Shown: positions 47,725-56,481 of the stretch, in pieces
How positions within the stretch are numbered: the first letter of the stretch is position 1
Layout: each line of letters starts with the position of its first letter
Source: Candidatus Gastranaerophilales bacterium
GTDB lineage: Bacteria; Cyanobacteriota; Vampirovibrionia; Gastranaerophilales; Gastranaerophilaceae
Direction: 5' to 3'
Assembly (NCBI GenBank): GCA_944326565.1
Contig: CALVEL010000007.1
Span: 62,001-126,000 of the forward strand
Length of the DNA: 64,000 nucleotides
The notes under the pieces: model-generated
Database searches by the model: none
Told to the model about the DNA's origin: nothing
The model's input: the letters and a program-made list of their open reading frames with translations, nothing else
Program-made: the position numbers and the translations under genes

Positions 47725-48774
47725 TTGATTACTTTAACCCCAAATTACAAAAACCTTAGTTTTAAAGAAAATATTCAAAAGAATGAAAGCAATAATTCTC
47801 CTGCTTTTGAAAAATTTAATAAAAAAGATCGTCCCTATAATGACCCTTTGATGAAATGGCCTATACGCGGTCTGGCATTTACAAATGATATCGGTGCTGC
47901 GGTTATGGACATAGCACCAAAATTAGGAACATTGCTGTGGTATCCTGCGATGATGTATTTTGGGGCAGATATTTATGATAAATACCGCAATAATAAAGAA
48001 TCTTATGACCCTAATACACGCAGAGGACTTTCTCAGGCTATATTTCAAGCTTTTGCAAGTGTAATATTCCCGATAGTTGCAGTCCATGCCGGACAAAAAA
48101 CGGCATCAGTATTGGCTCGTAAAAGTAATGCAAAACTTTCTTTGCAATCTCAGGAAGAGGCATCAAAATTCTTGCAAGATTTTATGACAAGAAGAAAATT
48201 GTATAAGTATAAACATAGAAAAGAAGATTTTAAATCAGAATTTGCAACTTCTTTGGATAACTTTATAGATAATAAAACTAGGGAACATGAAAACAAAAAT
48301 GTATTCAAGAAATTCTTTGATTTAATATTCAGTGGTCGTCATCCTGAAGAAATGGGTAAAGAGGGCTTGGATAGACGTAAAATTATTCATGAGTATATGG
48401 ATAAAAAAATAGATGATATTTTTGAAATTAGAGAGGCTCTCGATTCTAAAGAAAATGTTCGTCCTCAGAAAATTTCAGAAAAATTATATAAAGAATTTAA
48501 AGTCTTAAAGGAAAAATACTCAAAAGATCCTGACTTTAAATATTATGCCAAAGATTACGCCATAAAAGATGTTATAAATAATTATGGAAATTCGCAAATT
48601 TTCAAAGTTAAAATGAAAAAAACATTAGGCGGTTTTATTACGTTAGGACTTTTAATCAAACCTATTGATATGTTCGTTGAAAAAATCATAATGCATAAAA
48701 TAGTAGAACCTCAGTTAGGAATAAATCATCAAGAGGTTAAGCAGGTTGCAGAATTCAAAAATAAAAATATGTAG
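47725..48774 (+). CDS. 349-aa protein related to the A/B module family
   Basis: Starts with TTG at 47725, 9 bp after AGGAG. N-terminal NLSFKENIQ (about 9-17) resembles the VAFKG element of the 690-aa protein. The block LLWYPAMMYFGADIYDKY ... DPNTRRGLSQAIFQAF (about 73-112) follows the same plan as GRPxxIMLD...DTRKYAATKEGLYQ of protein B2. A second hydrophobic segment is near 113-128, followed by a long charged helical region and one more hydrophobic stretch near 300-320. Function unknown. It converges with the YhcH-like gene with a 3-bp gap. Confidence 0.7.
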   Translation: MITLTPNYKNLSFKENIQKNESNNSPAFEKFNKKDRPYNDPLMKWPIRGLAFTNDIGAAVMDIAPKLGTLLWYPAMMYFGADIYDKYRNNKESYDPNTRRGLSQAIFQAFASVIFPIVAVHAGQKTASVLARKSNAKLSLQSQEEASKFLQDFMTRRKLYKYKHRKEDFKSEFATSLDNFIDNKTREHENKNVFKKFFDLIFSGRHPEEMGKEGLDRRKIIHEYMDKKIDDIFEIREALDSKENVRPQKISEKLYKEFKVLKEKYSKDPDFKYYAKDYAIKDVINNYGNSQIFKVKMKKTLGGFITLGLLIKPIDMFVEKIIMHKIVEPQLGINHQEVKQVAEFKNKNM

Positions 48775-48777
48775 GAA

Positions 48778-49215
48778 TTAATCTATTTTTATTTTTAGAA
48801 CAACTTTTTTAACTTTTTGTGGGTTAGTAATTTTTAATTGTGGTTTATGAGCATCATTAGGGTATAATACAGAAAAAAATCCCGGTTGCATTTCTAGTTT
48901 AATTATAGGTTTTATCCCATCATAGTAAAAAGCAATATCTTTATTTGTATCATATTCATCTTTAATTTTAAGACCGTCAAGGGGTGTGTATTCGATAATT
49001 TCTTCGCCTGATAGCAGTAATTGAATATCAATATATTTTTTGTGTGCTTCAAAAAATCCGTTTTCTTTTGTTGTATATTCTTCAACATTTGCATATACAC
49101 TATCGTTAAGAATATATTTTTTACATTCAATATCTGGTGTTAAATTTTTTATAAAGTCAACAGCTGTTTTATCAAGGTTGTATAGTTCTATATTTTTAAT
49201 TTCATCATAAATCAT
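48778..49215 (-). CDS. YhcH/YjgK/YiaL family protein
   Basis: A 145-aa cupin-like protein with the family hallmarks: GFFEAHKKYIDIQLLLSGEE (about 53-72) containing the metal-binding His/Asp residues, and GFFSVLYPNDAHKPQL (about 112-127) with the second His. Members bind sugars or their derivatives and are found in sialic-acid and other sugar operons. It follows the transketolase gene by 13 bp with a GAGGTG site, third gene of the glycosyltransferase operon. Confidence 0.9.
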   Translation of the reverse strand: MIYDEIKNIELYNLDKTAVDFIKNLTPDIECKKYILNDSVYANVEEYTTKENGFFEAHKKYIDIQLLLSGEEIIEYTPLDGLKIKDEYDTNKDIAFYYDGIKPIIKLEMQPGFFSVLYPNDAHKPQLKITNPQKVKKVVLKIKID

Positions 49216-49228
49216 AATAAATTCACCT

Positions 49229-50053
49229 CTACATCAATTCTGACATCGCTTTTTCAAATTCTTCCTGATTTGTTGCTTTCCCATGCCAGCCGGCATTGTT
49301 TTCCATAAAACTTACCCCCTTACCTTTAATTGTATTTGCAATTATAGCGGTTGGTTTTGGATTCTTTTTTGCTTTTTCAATAGCTTCGTAAATTTGATTA
49401 ATATCATGTCCGTCAATTTCTATAACATCCCAATTAAAAGCTTTAATTTTTTCATCTAGCGGGTTAATAGCTTTAATGTTTTCGGTACATCCATCAATTT
49501 GAAGATTGTTCCTGTCTATTATAGCAATAAGATTATCTAGTTTATGCTGTGCTCCGTTCATAAACCCTTCCCAGATATTTCCTTCCTGCAATTCTCCATC
49601 GCCTAAAAGAACAAAAACATTTGCAGTATTTTTATCTAATTTAAGAGAAATTGCTATACCACAAGCAATTGATAATCCTTGTCCCAATGAGCCTGTTGCA
49701 ACTTCAACTCCAGGACAACAAGGCATTGGATGACCTTGTAATCTGCTTCCGAATTTTCTAAAAGTCATCAATTCCGCTTTATCAAAATATCCTGTCTGAG
49801 CAAGAACAGAATAATAAGCAGGTGAGGTATGTCCTTTTGACAATACAAACCTGTCACGAGTCTCATAGTTTTCATCTTCATGCCATTTAGGAGCTGTTTT
49901 TATACATTTATGAAAAAGTACGGTTAAAATATCAGCAGAAGATAAAGAACCTCCTATATGACCTGAGGCAGCATTATGTACCATTTTTACGATATTTCTT
50001 CTGTTTTCTTTTGCCAGTTCTTTAAGTTTTTGTACTTCATTTTCGCTAAGCAT
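49229..50053 (-). CDS. Transketolase, N-terminal subunit
   Basis: A 274-aa split transketolase half: MVHNAASGHIGGSLSSADIL (about 20-39) binds thiamine diphosphate, and GDGELQEGNIWEGFMNGAQHKL (about 150-170) is the Mg/pyrophosphate motif. The C-terminal subunit is usually the next gene, but here a YhcH-like gene follows and the partner is not in the window. Transketolase moves two-carbon units between sugar phosphates. Its AGGAG site lies in the last codons of the glycosyltransferase gene (1-bp gap between TAA and ATG). Confidence 0.93.
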   Translation of the reverse strand: MLSENEVQKLKELAKENRRNIVKMVHNAASGHIGGSLSSADILTVLFHKCIKTAPKWHEDENYETRDRFVLSKGHTSPAYYSVLAQTGYFDKAELMTFRKFGSRLQGHPMPCCPGVEVATGSLGQGLSIACGIAISLKLDKNTANVFVLLGDGELQEGNIWEGFMNGAQHKLDNLIAIIDRNNLQIDGCTENIKAINPLDEKIKAFNWDVIEIDGHDINQIYEAIEKAKKNPKPTAIIANTIKGKGVSFMENNAGWHGKATNQEEFEKAMSELM

Positions 50054-50054
50054 T

Positions 50055-50765
50055 TTATACTCCTGTTATTTTTTCTTTTAAGACTTTTAAAACAAATAAT
50101 GGCAGTGTCGGAAATATTCTTTTAAATCGTTTAGGTTCTTTTATTGTTCGATATAGCCATTCAATACATAATTTTTGATAAATTTGCGGTGCCCGTTCAA
50201 CTTCTCCAGACCATACGTCAAAACTTCCGCCTACACCTATAAAAAGACACTCAGGAAGAAGTTTTTTACCGATATAGTTGAATTCTTCCTGTTTAGGGGA
50301 ACCAAGTGCTGAAAGCACCAATGCCGGCTGAAGTTTTTGAAGTTGTGATAATATTTCATTATTATCTTTAAAATATCCGTCATGATAGTAAACTATATTA
50401 ATATCTGGAGTTTCTTTTTTTAAGTTTGCTACTGCATTCTCTATTACATGAGGTTTTGCCCCAACTAATGCGATTGATTTGTTCTCATTTGAATATTTTT
50501 CAATCATTTTTCTGGCAAATTCAATTCCTGCAATTCTTCTTACACTATGTCCGAGTATTTTCAACCCTAACTGTACACCAATCCCGTCAGGAATAACTAG
50601 TTCTGCTTCATTTATAATATTTGCAAAATCTTTATTTTTTGAGGCATAATCAATCATTTCGGGGTTAATTGTAACGACCTGACCTTTTGTAGCGTAATTA
50701 ATGGCTTCTGAAAAGGTAAATGTATCGACATTCAATTTTTGAATTGTTACCAAATTTCTTTCCAT
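50055..50765 (-). CDS. WecG/TagA/CpsF-family glycosyltransferase
   Basis: A 236-aa GT26 enzyme: VVTINPEMIDYASKNKDF (about 30-47), LVIPDGIGVQLGLKILG (about 56-72), RIAGIEFARKM and LSALGSPKQEEF (about 146-157), plus VGGSFDVWSGEVERAPQIY (about 174-192). The family adds N-acetylmannosamine(-uronic acid) to lipid-linked GlcNAc for surface polymers. TATAAT ends 6 bp before the ATG, so the mRNA may be leaderless. First gene of an operon with transketolase-N and YhcH-like genes. Confidence 0.92.
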   Translation of the reverse strand: MERNLVTIQKLNVDTFTFSEAINYATKGQVVTINPEMIDYASKNKDFANIINEAELVIPDGIGVQLGLKILGHSVRRIAGIEFARKMIEKYSNENKSIALVGAKPHVIENAVANLKKETPDINIVYYHDGYFKDNNEILSQLQKLQPALVLSALGSPKQEEFNYIGKKLLPECLFIGVGGSFDVWSGEVERAPQIYQKLCIEWLYRTIKEPKRFKRIFPTLPLFVLKVLKEKITGV

Positions 50766-50909
50766 AAATTAATTATAATCTAATAAATTGATTTGGTAAA
50801 GAAGTTAAAAAAATAAAATATTGCTCATGTGGCTAATTGTTTTATAAGAATGAAGAGAGTTTAATATAATTAAATCTTTTTCATACTTCCAGCTATTCTT
50901 AATTCCAAC

Positions 50910-50936
50910 GAGCTCTGTTTCAGGGCTCTTTTTATT
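50910..50936 (+). terminator. Terminator-like hairpin, possibly ending a small RNA
   Basis: GAGCTCTG (50910-50917) pairs with CAGGGCTC (50921-50928) with one G-U, followed by TTTTTATT. No plus-strand gene precedes it; a TATAAT stands at 50865-50870 without a good -35. A ~65-nt small RNA is possible but not established. Confidence 0.4.
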
Positions 50937-50961
50937 AATCTTTTTGGTGTATTATATTTAT

Positions 50962-51411
50962 ATGAATATAAAGGAACAGAAGGCTAGAGAACTTTTTAAA
51001 AAAGGTTATAATTGTGCACAATCTACATTTTGTGCTTTTTGTGATGATGTCGGAATTGATTTTGAGACGGCTTTAAAATTATCATCTTCTTTTGGAGGTG
51101 GCATGGGTAGATTAAGAGAGGTCTGCGGTGCTGTGACGGCTATGTTTATGGTAGCTGGGTTAAAAAAAGGATATATTTCACATAATGATGATGAAATAAA
51201 AGCAAAGCATTACGAATTAATACAGAATTTGGCTGGCAAATTTAAAAAAGAATATGGTACAATTATTTGTCGTGAACTTTTGAATTTGTCAGAAGGGGCA
51301 GATTCTCCAGTGCCGTCAAAAAGAACCGAGCAATATTACAAAGAAAGACCTTGTGAAGATTTTGTCGGTTTTGCTGCAAAAATTATAAGTGAAAATTTAA
51401 TTAAAGACTAA
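50962..51411 (+). CDS. C_GCAxxG_C_C family putative redox protein
   Basis: A 149-aa protein of the family named after its cysteine pattern: YNCAQSTFCAF (about 15-25), GGGMGRLREVCGAVTAMFM (about 40-58) and a late Cys in ERPCEDFV (about 134-141). Members are small, probably metal- or redox-active cytoplasmic proteins, often near transporters or thioredoxins. I chose the ATG at 50962; TATTAT ends 6 bp before it, and an ATG 18 bp earlier lies in the promoter. Single gene. Confidence 0.85.
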   Translation: MNIKEQKARELFKKGYNCAQSTFCAFCDDVGIDFETALKLSSSFGGGMGRLREVCGAVTAMFMVAGLKKGYISHNDDEIKAKHYELIQNLAGKFKKEYGTIICRELLNLSEGADSPVPSKRTEQYYKERPCEDFVGFAAKIISENLIKD

Positions 51412-51419
51412 TAAATAAT

Positions 51420-52127
51420 TTAATTTGCTTCTGGTGATTCATTTTCATCTATATCAGTTTCTTTTTCTGATATTTCCGTTTCTTTTAATATAGGTTTAAT
51501 ATTAATCTTTAATATAGGAAATAGCTCATCTCTGCTTTTGAAATGAGAGTATATAAGAACTCTTGGAAAACTTGTTTCAAAAATTCCTTTAAATACATTA
51601 TCATTTGCTTTGTAATATTCAAATTGATATTTGTAGAAATCTCTGTCAGTATCGTTAAGAATCATATAGGCTCTTTTTCTGAATATAGGTGATTCTATAG
51701 TAATTTCGTTATCTTTAAAATCAGATACCATAATAATTTTTATATCAGGGAATAAAAACTGTACTTGTTCTTTGGTAAGTTCTTTTGCTTCAAAATCTTT
51801 GCCGTTAAATGTGAAATCAAAAAATTTAAGCAAATGTGCATTGTATCCTATTAGTTTGCCGTAAAACAAAAATTCATAGGTAGAATTTATATCATATTGC
51901 GTGTCTTTATATACATATTCAGAAAAACTTCCTGTGCCGACTGATACATGCTTTGTGAATACATAATCTTTCAGCCCGAGATTCCTTGACCAAATTTTTG
52001 TATTGGGGTTGTAATCTACAATTTGATTATCATTTATTGAATTTAATACATTAGGATTTGCGGTATATGCAAATGAAATGCTTGAAGCCATAATTAAAGA
52101 TAAAATTGTAAATAATATTTTTTTCAT
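51420..52127 (-). CDS. Secreted protein of unknown function
   Basis: A 235-aa exported protein (signal MKKILFTILSLIMASSISFA). The mature part is beta-rich with no known domain and ends in an acidic tail (EKETDIDENESPEAN). The ATG at 52127 follows AAGGGG; the longer frame lacks this. It starts 19 bp after the WG-repeat gene in the same direction, so the two are probably co-transcribed and both are periplasmic. Confidence 0.65.
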   Translation of the reverse strand: MKKILFTILSLIMASSISFAYTANPNVLNSINDNQIVDYNPNTKIWSRNLGLKDYVFTKHVSVGTGSFSEYVYKDTQYDINSTYEFLFYGKLIGYNAHLLKFFDFTFNGKDFEAKELTKEQVQFLFPDIKIIMVSDFKDNEITIESPIFRKRAYMILNDTDRDFYKYQFEYYKANDNVFKGIFETSFPRVLIYSHFKSRDELFPILKINIKPILKETEISEKETDIDENESPEAN

Positions 52128-52146
52128 ATATCCCCTTTTATTCAAA

Positions 52147-53049
52147 CTATTCATTAATTTGATTTTTTAAATTTTGTTTTACATCAGCCAAAGGTCCATT
52201 ATTTGGTGTTCTTACATTAATATAATATTTTTTTATGTAAGTTACAGGAAATTTAGGTATCCAGCTTGCCCGCATAAAAATTGATACGGTATCAGCTCCT
52301 TTTGATAGCATCAATTCATCAATGGTTTGTTCATAAGCTGGTGAAATTGATGAAAACAGTTTAATAAAATAATCCGTTGCCGTCACAACAGAGTAACCGG
52401 TTGCTGGAAGTGGATTTGTGATAATTTCTGTTATTTTAAAATTTTGATTTTCTTTAATGTTTTGAATATCTTCAGGAAGAGTTAATGTATCTGCACTTAC
52501 CTGCTCTATTTCATACCATTTGCCGTTATATTGAATTCGCATAATATTAGGTTTTGGCATATAGATATCATCACATTTATTATCAACTAATTGTTTCCCC
52601 TCAAAATCAACAATTCCATATTTGAAGTCCTTATAAGTCAGAAACATCCCGCCAAAAAGCAGATCAATTTTAGAATATTCCGGCTGCACGATTATGTTTC
52701 CGTTCTCATCATAAATCCCATAGTCATTATCGTTACCAAGTTTTACGAATTTGCCGAGAATCCTTTCGGCATGTCTGTATTTGGGTTTAATAATAAAATT
52801 ACCATCACAGTCAATTATGCCGAATTTATTTTTCTTTTGGATAATAAATGATGTATCTCCAAGTCTTATTATTTTTTGATAGTCTGGTTCAACTATGATA
52901 TCACCTGATTTGTTTTTTAATCCGAATTTGTTCTCAAGGCTATATACTTCTACATTTGACATGGTATTTTGTGCAACATGCCCTGTAATTGCATATGCAC
53001 TGCTTGAAATTGATAAACATAACAAAAATAACAATACTAGTCTTTTCAT
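52147..53049 (-). CDS. Secreted WG-repeat protein
   Basis: A 300-aa exported protein (signal MKRLVLLFLLCLSISSSAYA). Residues about 40-185 contain four WG-type repeats, each about 35 residues: KFGLKNKSGDIIVEPDYQKI, KFGIIDCDGNFIIKPKYRHA, DYGIYDENGNIIVQPEYSKI and KYGIVDFEGKQLVDN. WG repeats form beta structures that probably bind proteins. The C-terminal 110 residues are of unknown type. It is upstream of a second secreted gene and divergent from the AsmA-like gene across 54 bp. Confidence 0.85.
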   Translation of the reverse strand: MKRLVLLFLLCLSISSSAYAITGHVAQNTMSNVEVYSLENKFGLKNKSGDIIVEPDYQKIIRLGDTSFIIQKKNKFGIIDCDGNFIIKPKYRHAERILGKFVKLGNDNDYGIYDENGNIIVQPEYSKIDLLFGGMFLTYKDFKYGIVDFEGKQLVDNKCDDIYMPKPNIMRIQYNGKWYEIEQVSADTLTLPEDIQNIKENQNFKITEIITNPLPATGYSVVTATDYFIKLFSSISPAYEQTIDELMLSKGADTVSIFMRASWIPKFPVTYIKKYYINVRTPNNGPLADVKQNLKNQINE

Positions 53050-53103
53050 AACTATATTCTAGCATAAAATTTTTTTATGCTAGAATTTAATTAGGGAGAG
53101 ATT

Positions 53104-55896
53104 ATGAAAATTGGTAGAAAAACTAAAATATTTTCAATAGTGTTTGTAACCGCAGCTGTATTAATAAGCTTGCCTTTTATATTATATTTAAACGTATTGC
53201 CTAAAGTAGTATCAAGTCAGAAAACTGCCAATTTTGTATCAGAGTCAGCAAAAAAATATGCGGGAATCGATTTGGAGGTCAAGGATTCCGTACTTGAAAC
53301 TTCTTTAAAACCTGTATTGGGTTTTCGTATTGGGCATATTGCTATAAAAAAAGAAGATAATGAAATTTTAAATTTAGAAAATTTCGGTATACTTTTAAAT
53401 TTTTCTGAAATTTTTAAAAAGCATATCATAATAAAAGAGCTAGGTGCTGATAATATATTCATAGATGTAAATAAACTTTCAGAGTTAGGAAAGTCTGATA
53501 AAAAAGAAACCGAACCAAAACAAGAATTCGATTGGAATATAGATATTTTCAGTGCAAAAATGTTTGTTAAAGATTGCTTAATCGTATTCAAAGCAGAGCC
53601 TGATACTTTTATTAGATTCCGCGGTCAGGATATAGAAGTTAACAACCAAGATAAGAAAAACTATATTCATTTCAGGTCGCAGACTGAATTTGAAAAAAAT
53701 AATAAAAAAATCTATCTTACCGCCGCTGATAGAGATTGTATTTATATAGAAGATAACAAAATTAATGTAAAAGATTTTAGATTTTTTATAAACCGGTCTA
53801 AAATAGTAATTAATGCTTATGCCGATAATAAAAAAAATTATTACTTAAAAGCCGAGACAAACAATTTTGATATAAAAGATGTTATAGATATTGTAGAGTC
53901 CAATTTAATTATAAGTAACGGAAGCATGCTTCTTGCAGGTTTTAAGGATTTGCAAGGCAGTTTTAATTCAAAACTTGTGCTTACTAAAAATAAAATTGAC
54001 GGTATTGTTACATTAAATAATTTTTCTTGTATATTACTTCCTCTTAATAATTTGAAATTAACTTTGAATGAAGGTAGAGCAGTAATTAACAACAAAGATA
54101 TTTTATTACAGGATGTGAAAGGTTATTATGGTAAAAGTAAGCAGAATACCGTTGTAATGAATGGCGGTATATATGATTACTTCAAAAGTGCAAGAACGGC
54201 AGTTACTACAAATGCTGCTGTGACTAATGAATTTGCTGTAAATCATCTTTCAAAAATTGTGGGTTATCCTTTTGAAATTGTCGGAAAAGGCGGCAGCAGA
54301 ATTATATTTGAGGCATTAGGAGACAAAATGGATATGACTGCTGCTTTTAAATTAGCTAAAGGGCAGGATATTTTAGTAGATGGAATGTCATTAAGTCCGA
54401 CATCTTATGACAGAGCCGTTAATGCAGTAATGCACTTTAAAGGTAATGATATAAATATAGAAAAAATTGATTATTATATTGCTGAGAATATTCAAAAAGG
54501 TTCAAAAATAAAGCCTATATTGACAGTAAAAGGTAATGTAACTATGGCAGGTATAATTAAAGATATGGGTTTTGAAATTCCTAATCCTCTGCCAAGTGAG
54601 TTTTTGAACTTGTTTGTGCAAGGAAAAGTTTTTAAACGCGGAACAATTGCAGGTAATCTTCATTATGTAAATACCGGTAAAGTACCGACAATTCAAGGTG
54701 ATATGAAAATTCAAGGGATGAGAATTCCTGCCCAAAGGTTATTTATTAAAGAAGCTACTCTAAAGACCAATGACTCTTCTATTATTTTAAGCTCAAACGG
54801 TAGATATCGAAGAACTGCATATGATATATCCGGTGATATAAAAAATGCACTTGTATTTCCAATAGTTGTAAATAATATTAATTTGAAAATTGATGATATT
54901 AATATTGAAAGGATTCTGAATTCATTTAATAATCAAACTGCTTCTGCTCAGGTAAATAAAGAAGAATTTGCTGTAACAGAAGAAATTGATTCTAAAACTG
55001 ATGAGCAATTGGATAATGATGATACAGCACCTATTCTAAATCCTGGGCTTTTGGTAATTAATAGATGTATTTTGCATGTAGTTAAAGGGTCTTATAAAGA
55101 TATCAATTTCGGTAATGTGTTTGCTAATCTTACATTAGATAAAGATTGTATTTTGAGAGTAAATTCAAATAGATTTGATATTGCAGAAGGTATATCTTCT
55201 ACAAAAATTGAGTGTGATTTGAAAAAGCATCTATATTCTATTAAACTAGGTATAAAAGATGTAAATAGTGACATAATGGCTACATCCTTGCTGGCATTGA
55301 AACGTGAGATTACAGGTAAAGCAAGTGGACTTATTGAATTAAATACAGATGATTCTTTAAAACTTAACGGTCTGATTAAGTTTGTAGTCAAAGACGGTAC
55401 TATTCAAAAAATAGGTCTAGTTGAATATATATTAAAATTTGCTTCCCTGTTTAGAAATCCATTGGCAATGATAAGTCCTGCAACTTTTTCGGATTTAGTA
55501 AATGTTCCTGAAGGTGATTTTGATAAAATAACCGGTGAATTGATATTAAAAGATAACGTAGTAGAAAAAATTAATATTAAATCTCAAGCAGATCAGCTAA
55601 GTGCTTTTGTCGTAGGCAGATTTGATCTTGAGACACGTGATGCTACATTAAGAATTTATACAAAAATGAGTAATGCCAAAAAGGGATTCGCGGGAGCTTT
55701 GCGTAATTTCTCACTTAATAGTTTAGCAAACAGAGTTCCTCTAAGCAGTCGTAATGACAGTAACTATTATTCAGCAGAGCTTTCTCAGTTGCCTGATATT
55801 AATGCAGATGAAAAAGATTGTCAGGTGTTTTTGACAACCGTAGATGGCGATGTTGAACATAATAATTTCTTGTCTTCTTTGAAAAGAATTAAATAA
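53104..55896 (+). CDS. AsmA-family envelope protein
   Basis: A 930-aa protein with an N-terminal membrane anchor (about 10-32), then beta-strand-rich periplasmic sequence. The start (ASK-KYAGIDLEVKDSVLETSLKPVLGFRIGHIAI) matches the AsmA N-terminal region, and the C-terminal DLVNVPEGDFDKITGELILKD...LSAFVVGRFDLETRDATLRI matches the AsmA-like C-terminal domain. AsmA/YhdP/TamB proteins form long grooves that move phospholipids between membranes; this fits a diderm envelope. An AGGGAGAG ribosome site precedes the ATG. Confidence 0.85.
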   Translation: MKIGRKTKIFSIVFVTAAVLISLPFILYLNVLPKVVSSQKTANFVSESAKKYAGIDLEVKDSVLETSLKPVLGFRIGHIAIKKEDNEILNLENFGILLNFSEIFKKHIIIKELGADNIFIDVNKLSELGKSDKKETEPKQEFDWNIDIFSAKMFVKDCLIVFKAEPDTFIRFRGQDIEVNNQDKKNYIHFRSQTEFEKNNKKIYLTAADRDCIYIEDNKINVKDFRFFINRSKIVINAYADNKKNYYLKAETNNFDIKDVIDIVESNLIISNGSMLLAGFKDLQGSFNSKLVLTKNKIDGIVTLNNFSCILLPLNNLKLTLNEGRAVINNKDILLQDVKGYYGKSKQNTVVMNGGIYDYFKSARTAVTTNAAVTNEFAVNHLSKIVGYPFEIVGKGGSRIIFEALGDKMDMTAAFKLAKGQDILVDGMSLSPTSYDRAVNAVMHFKGNDINIEKIDYYIAENIQKGSKIKPILTVKGNVTMAGIIKDMGFEIPNPLPSEFLNLFVQGKVFKRGTIAGNLHYVNTGKVPTIQGDMKIQGMRIPAQRLFIKEATLKTNDSSIILSSNGRYRRTAYDISGDIKNALVFPIVVNNINLKIDDINIERILNSFNNQTASAQVNKEEFAVTEEIDSKTDEQLDNDDTAPILNPGLLVINRCILHVVKGSYKDINFGNVFANLTLDKDCILRVNSNRFDIAEGISSTKIECDLKKHLYSIKLGIKDVNSDIMATSLLALKREITGKASGLIELNTDDSLKLNGLIKFVVKDGTIQKIGLVEYILKFASLFRNPLAMISPATFSDLVNVPEGDFDKITGELILKDNVVEKINIKSQADQLSAFVVGRFDLETRDATLRIYTKMSNAKKGFAGALRNFSLNSLANRVPLSSRNDSNYYSAELSQLPDINADEKDCQVFLTTVDGDVEHNNFLSSLKRIK

Positions 55897-55899
55897 ATT

Positions 55900-56361
55900 T
55901 TAACCGTCAAATGTTTTGTTTGATTTGAGTTTGATAATGTTATTTTTAATTTTTAAATATCTTTCACATTGTCTTACTCTATCATATCCTAGCATTATTC
56001 CAAGCATAAAATCTTGCTCTGCACTTAATTCATTTAATTTGGGGTTGAATGTTTTAACTACATCTACGCAGTCTTTTTCTCCAAAATATACATTTATTTT
56101 GCCGTTTGGAATTTCATGAATTACATAAGCAATTTTCTCGCTTTGTAATCTTTTTTCAATAGAATTTCTGTATTTTGCTTTTTCTGTTGTCAAAATTAAA
56201 TTTCTAATTCCCTTTTTATACTCATATATATGATGATGAAATACTCTCAGATCTGAGTATTCGTCAGATTTGACTTTGTTATTTATTCTTGGGTCTGCCG
56301 AAAAATTTAATATTTGTCTGTTTGTATTATATAAGGCTGGAATAAAAAGATTTACTCTCAT
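55900..56361 (-). CDS. 153-aa protein with N-terminal F-x-A-D-P element
   Basis: A soluble 153-aa protein of unknown function. Near the N-terminus is ILNFSADPR (about 17-25), like FTANLEHPK of the small protein at 25759-25962. The rest has a mixed alpha/beta pattern (GIRNLILTTEKAKYR, GKINVYFGEKDCVDVVKTF, LGYDRVRQCERYLKI). It lies tail-to-tail with the AsmA-like gene (3-bp gap). Unknown family, probably lineage-specific. Confidence 0.65.
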   Translation of the reverse strand: MRVNLFIPALYNTNRQILNFSADPRINNKVKSDEYSDLRVFHHHIYEYKKGIRNLILTTEKAKYRNSIEKRLQSEKIAYVIHEIPNGKINVYFGEKDCVDVVKTFNPKLNELSAEQDFMLGIMLGYDRVRQCERYLKIKNNIIKLKSNKTFDG

Positions 56362-56481
56362 TAGTTAGTCTCTCCTAACAACAAGATTATCATAAGTTAA
56401 TAAAATGTCAAGAATTTTTTTTAGTATATAATTGGGATAATGTTGAAAAGAGTTAATTTTGTTGATTAACAGGGGGAATAT

